A stretch of DNA of 6,091 nucleotides. It comes from Collinsella sp. (GTDB taxonomy: Bacteria > Actinomycetota > Coriobacteriia > Coriobacteriales > Coriobacteriaceae). The position numbers and the translations under genes were made by a program. The notes beneath the pieces are model-generated. The model did no database searches. It was given only the letters and a program-made list of their open reading frames with translations, and had not been told where the DNA came from. The stretch is from positions 1-6,091 of the forward strand of contig WGSR01000098.1 in the NCBI GenBank assembly GCA_014871545.1, read 5' to 3'. This document shows, piece after piece, positions 5,937-6,091 of this stretch (positions are counted from its first letter, which is position 1; the number at the start of each line of letters is the position of its first letter).

Positions 5937-5957
5937 GTAGGGGAGAGCGGGGGATTG

Positions 5958-5966
5958 TGGTACAGT
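5958..5966 (+). promoter_or_regulatory. Candidate secG promoter (extended -10 TGGTACAGT)
   Basis: TACAGT at 5961-5966 matches four of six bases of the -10 consensus and is preceded by TG at the extended -10 position. No good -35 hexamer is seen at standard spacing, as is common for extended -10 promoters. A start near 5973 would leave a leader of about 30 bases. The strong terminator just upstream makes a separate promoter for secG necessary. Confidence 0.5.
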
Positions 5967-5989
5967 ACTGGAGTTTGAACTGTTCTATT

Positions 5990-5995
5990 AAGGAG
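5990..5995 (+). promoter_or_regulatory. Ribosome binding site of secG
   Basis: AAGGAG lies 7 bases before the ATG at 6003, an ideal arrangement that supports a real gene start near the window edge. Confidence 0.85.
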
Positions 5996-6002
5996 CTTAT
6001 CT

Positions 6003-6091
6003 ATGGGTCCGTTCCAGATTCTTCTGTTTGTCGTTTGGGCTGTCTCTGCCGTGGCGCTGACGATTCTCGTCCTGATGCATTCCGGTAAGGG
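6003..6091 (+). CDS. secG: Protein translocase subunit SecG (5' part, cut by window end)
   Basis: Only the first 29 codons and two bases of the next are present. They encode a short polar start, a hydrophobic membrane segment at about residues 5-25 (QILLFVVWAVSAVALTILVLM) and then HSGKG. A membrane helix leading into an LMHSGKG motif is the hallmark of SecG, the small two-helix subunit that joins SecY and SecE in the protein export channel and aids SecA-driven movement. Position after the gap-pgk-tpi group matches the usual place of secG in actinobacteria. The second helix and C-terminus lie beyond the window. The ribosome site is strong, and the preceding terminator and promoter candidate suggest it is transcribed separately from the glycolytic genes. 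Confidence 0.88.
   Translation, partial: MGPFQILLFVVWAVSAVALTILVLMHSGK

Noticed and set aside
5963..5970. Palindrome CAGTACTG overlapping the secG -10 element as an operator
   Set aside because: Eight-base palindromes are common by chance, and this one overlaps bases already explained by the promoter call.

Overview
This window looks like a chromosomal housekeeping region from a Gram-positive actinobacterium, most likely a member of Coriobacteriia such as Collinsella or a relative. That placement is inferred. It rests on the neighbourhood (whiA followed by gap, pgk, tpiA and secG, an actinobacterial order), on strong GC-ending codon bias in the glycolytic genes, on AT-rich islands at the promoters, and on a cofactor-independent phosphoglycerate mutase inside the cluster. 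All genes read on the plus strand. No mobile element, CRISPR array, RNA gene or accessory system is visible.

Layout. Bases 1-33 are the last ten codons of an upstream gene, possibly rapZ. Bases 40-969 are whiA, a complete DUF199/WhiA regulator with a LAGLIDADG-like fold and a C-terminal helix-turn-helix. Bases 970-1162 are an AT-rich intergenic region with two inverted repeats, a candidate promoter and a leader hairpin next to the gap ribosome binding site. Bases 1163-2188 are gap, followed by a strong intrinsic terminator (2228-2272) and a short pgk leader with its own 7-bp hairpin. Bases 2329-5838 are a tight run of pgk, tpiA and gpmI: tpiA overlaps pgk by 8 bases and gpmI starts 5 bases after tpiA. 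A perfect 13-bp-stem terminator (5864-5895 plus its T run) closes the run. An extended -10 promoter and a strong ribosome binding site then lead into secG, which is cut by the window end at 6091.

The four enzymes cover consecutive lower-glycolysis steps. TpiA interconverts the triose phosphates, Gap makes 1,3-bisphosphoglycerate, Pgk yields ATP and 3-phosphoglycerate, and GpmI converts this to 2-phosphoglycerate. Enolase and pyruvate kinase are not in the window, and no CggR-type repressor lies before gap. All key catalytic residues checked are present, so every complete gene appears functional. The points worth a second look are regulatory: the terminator separating gap from pgk, the dyads and hairpins in front of gap, and the nested inverted repeats around the gpmI terminator. 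I saw no evidence of a new biological system.
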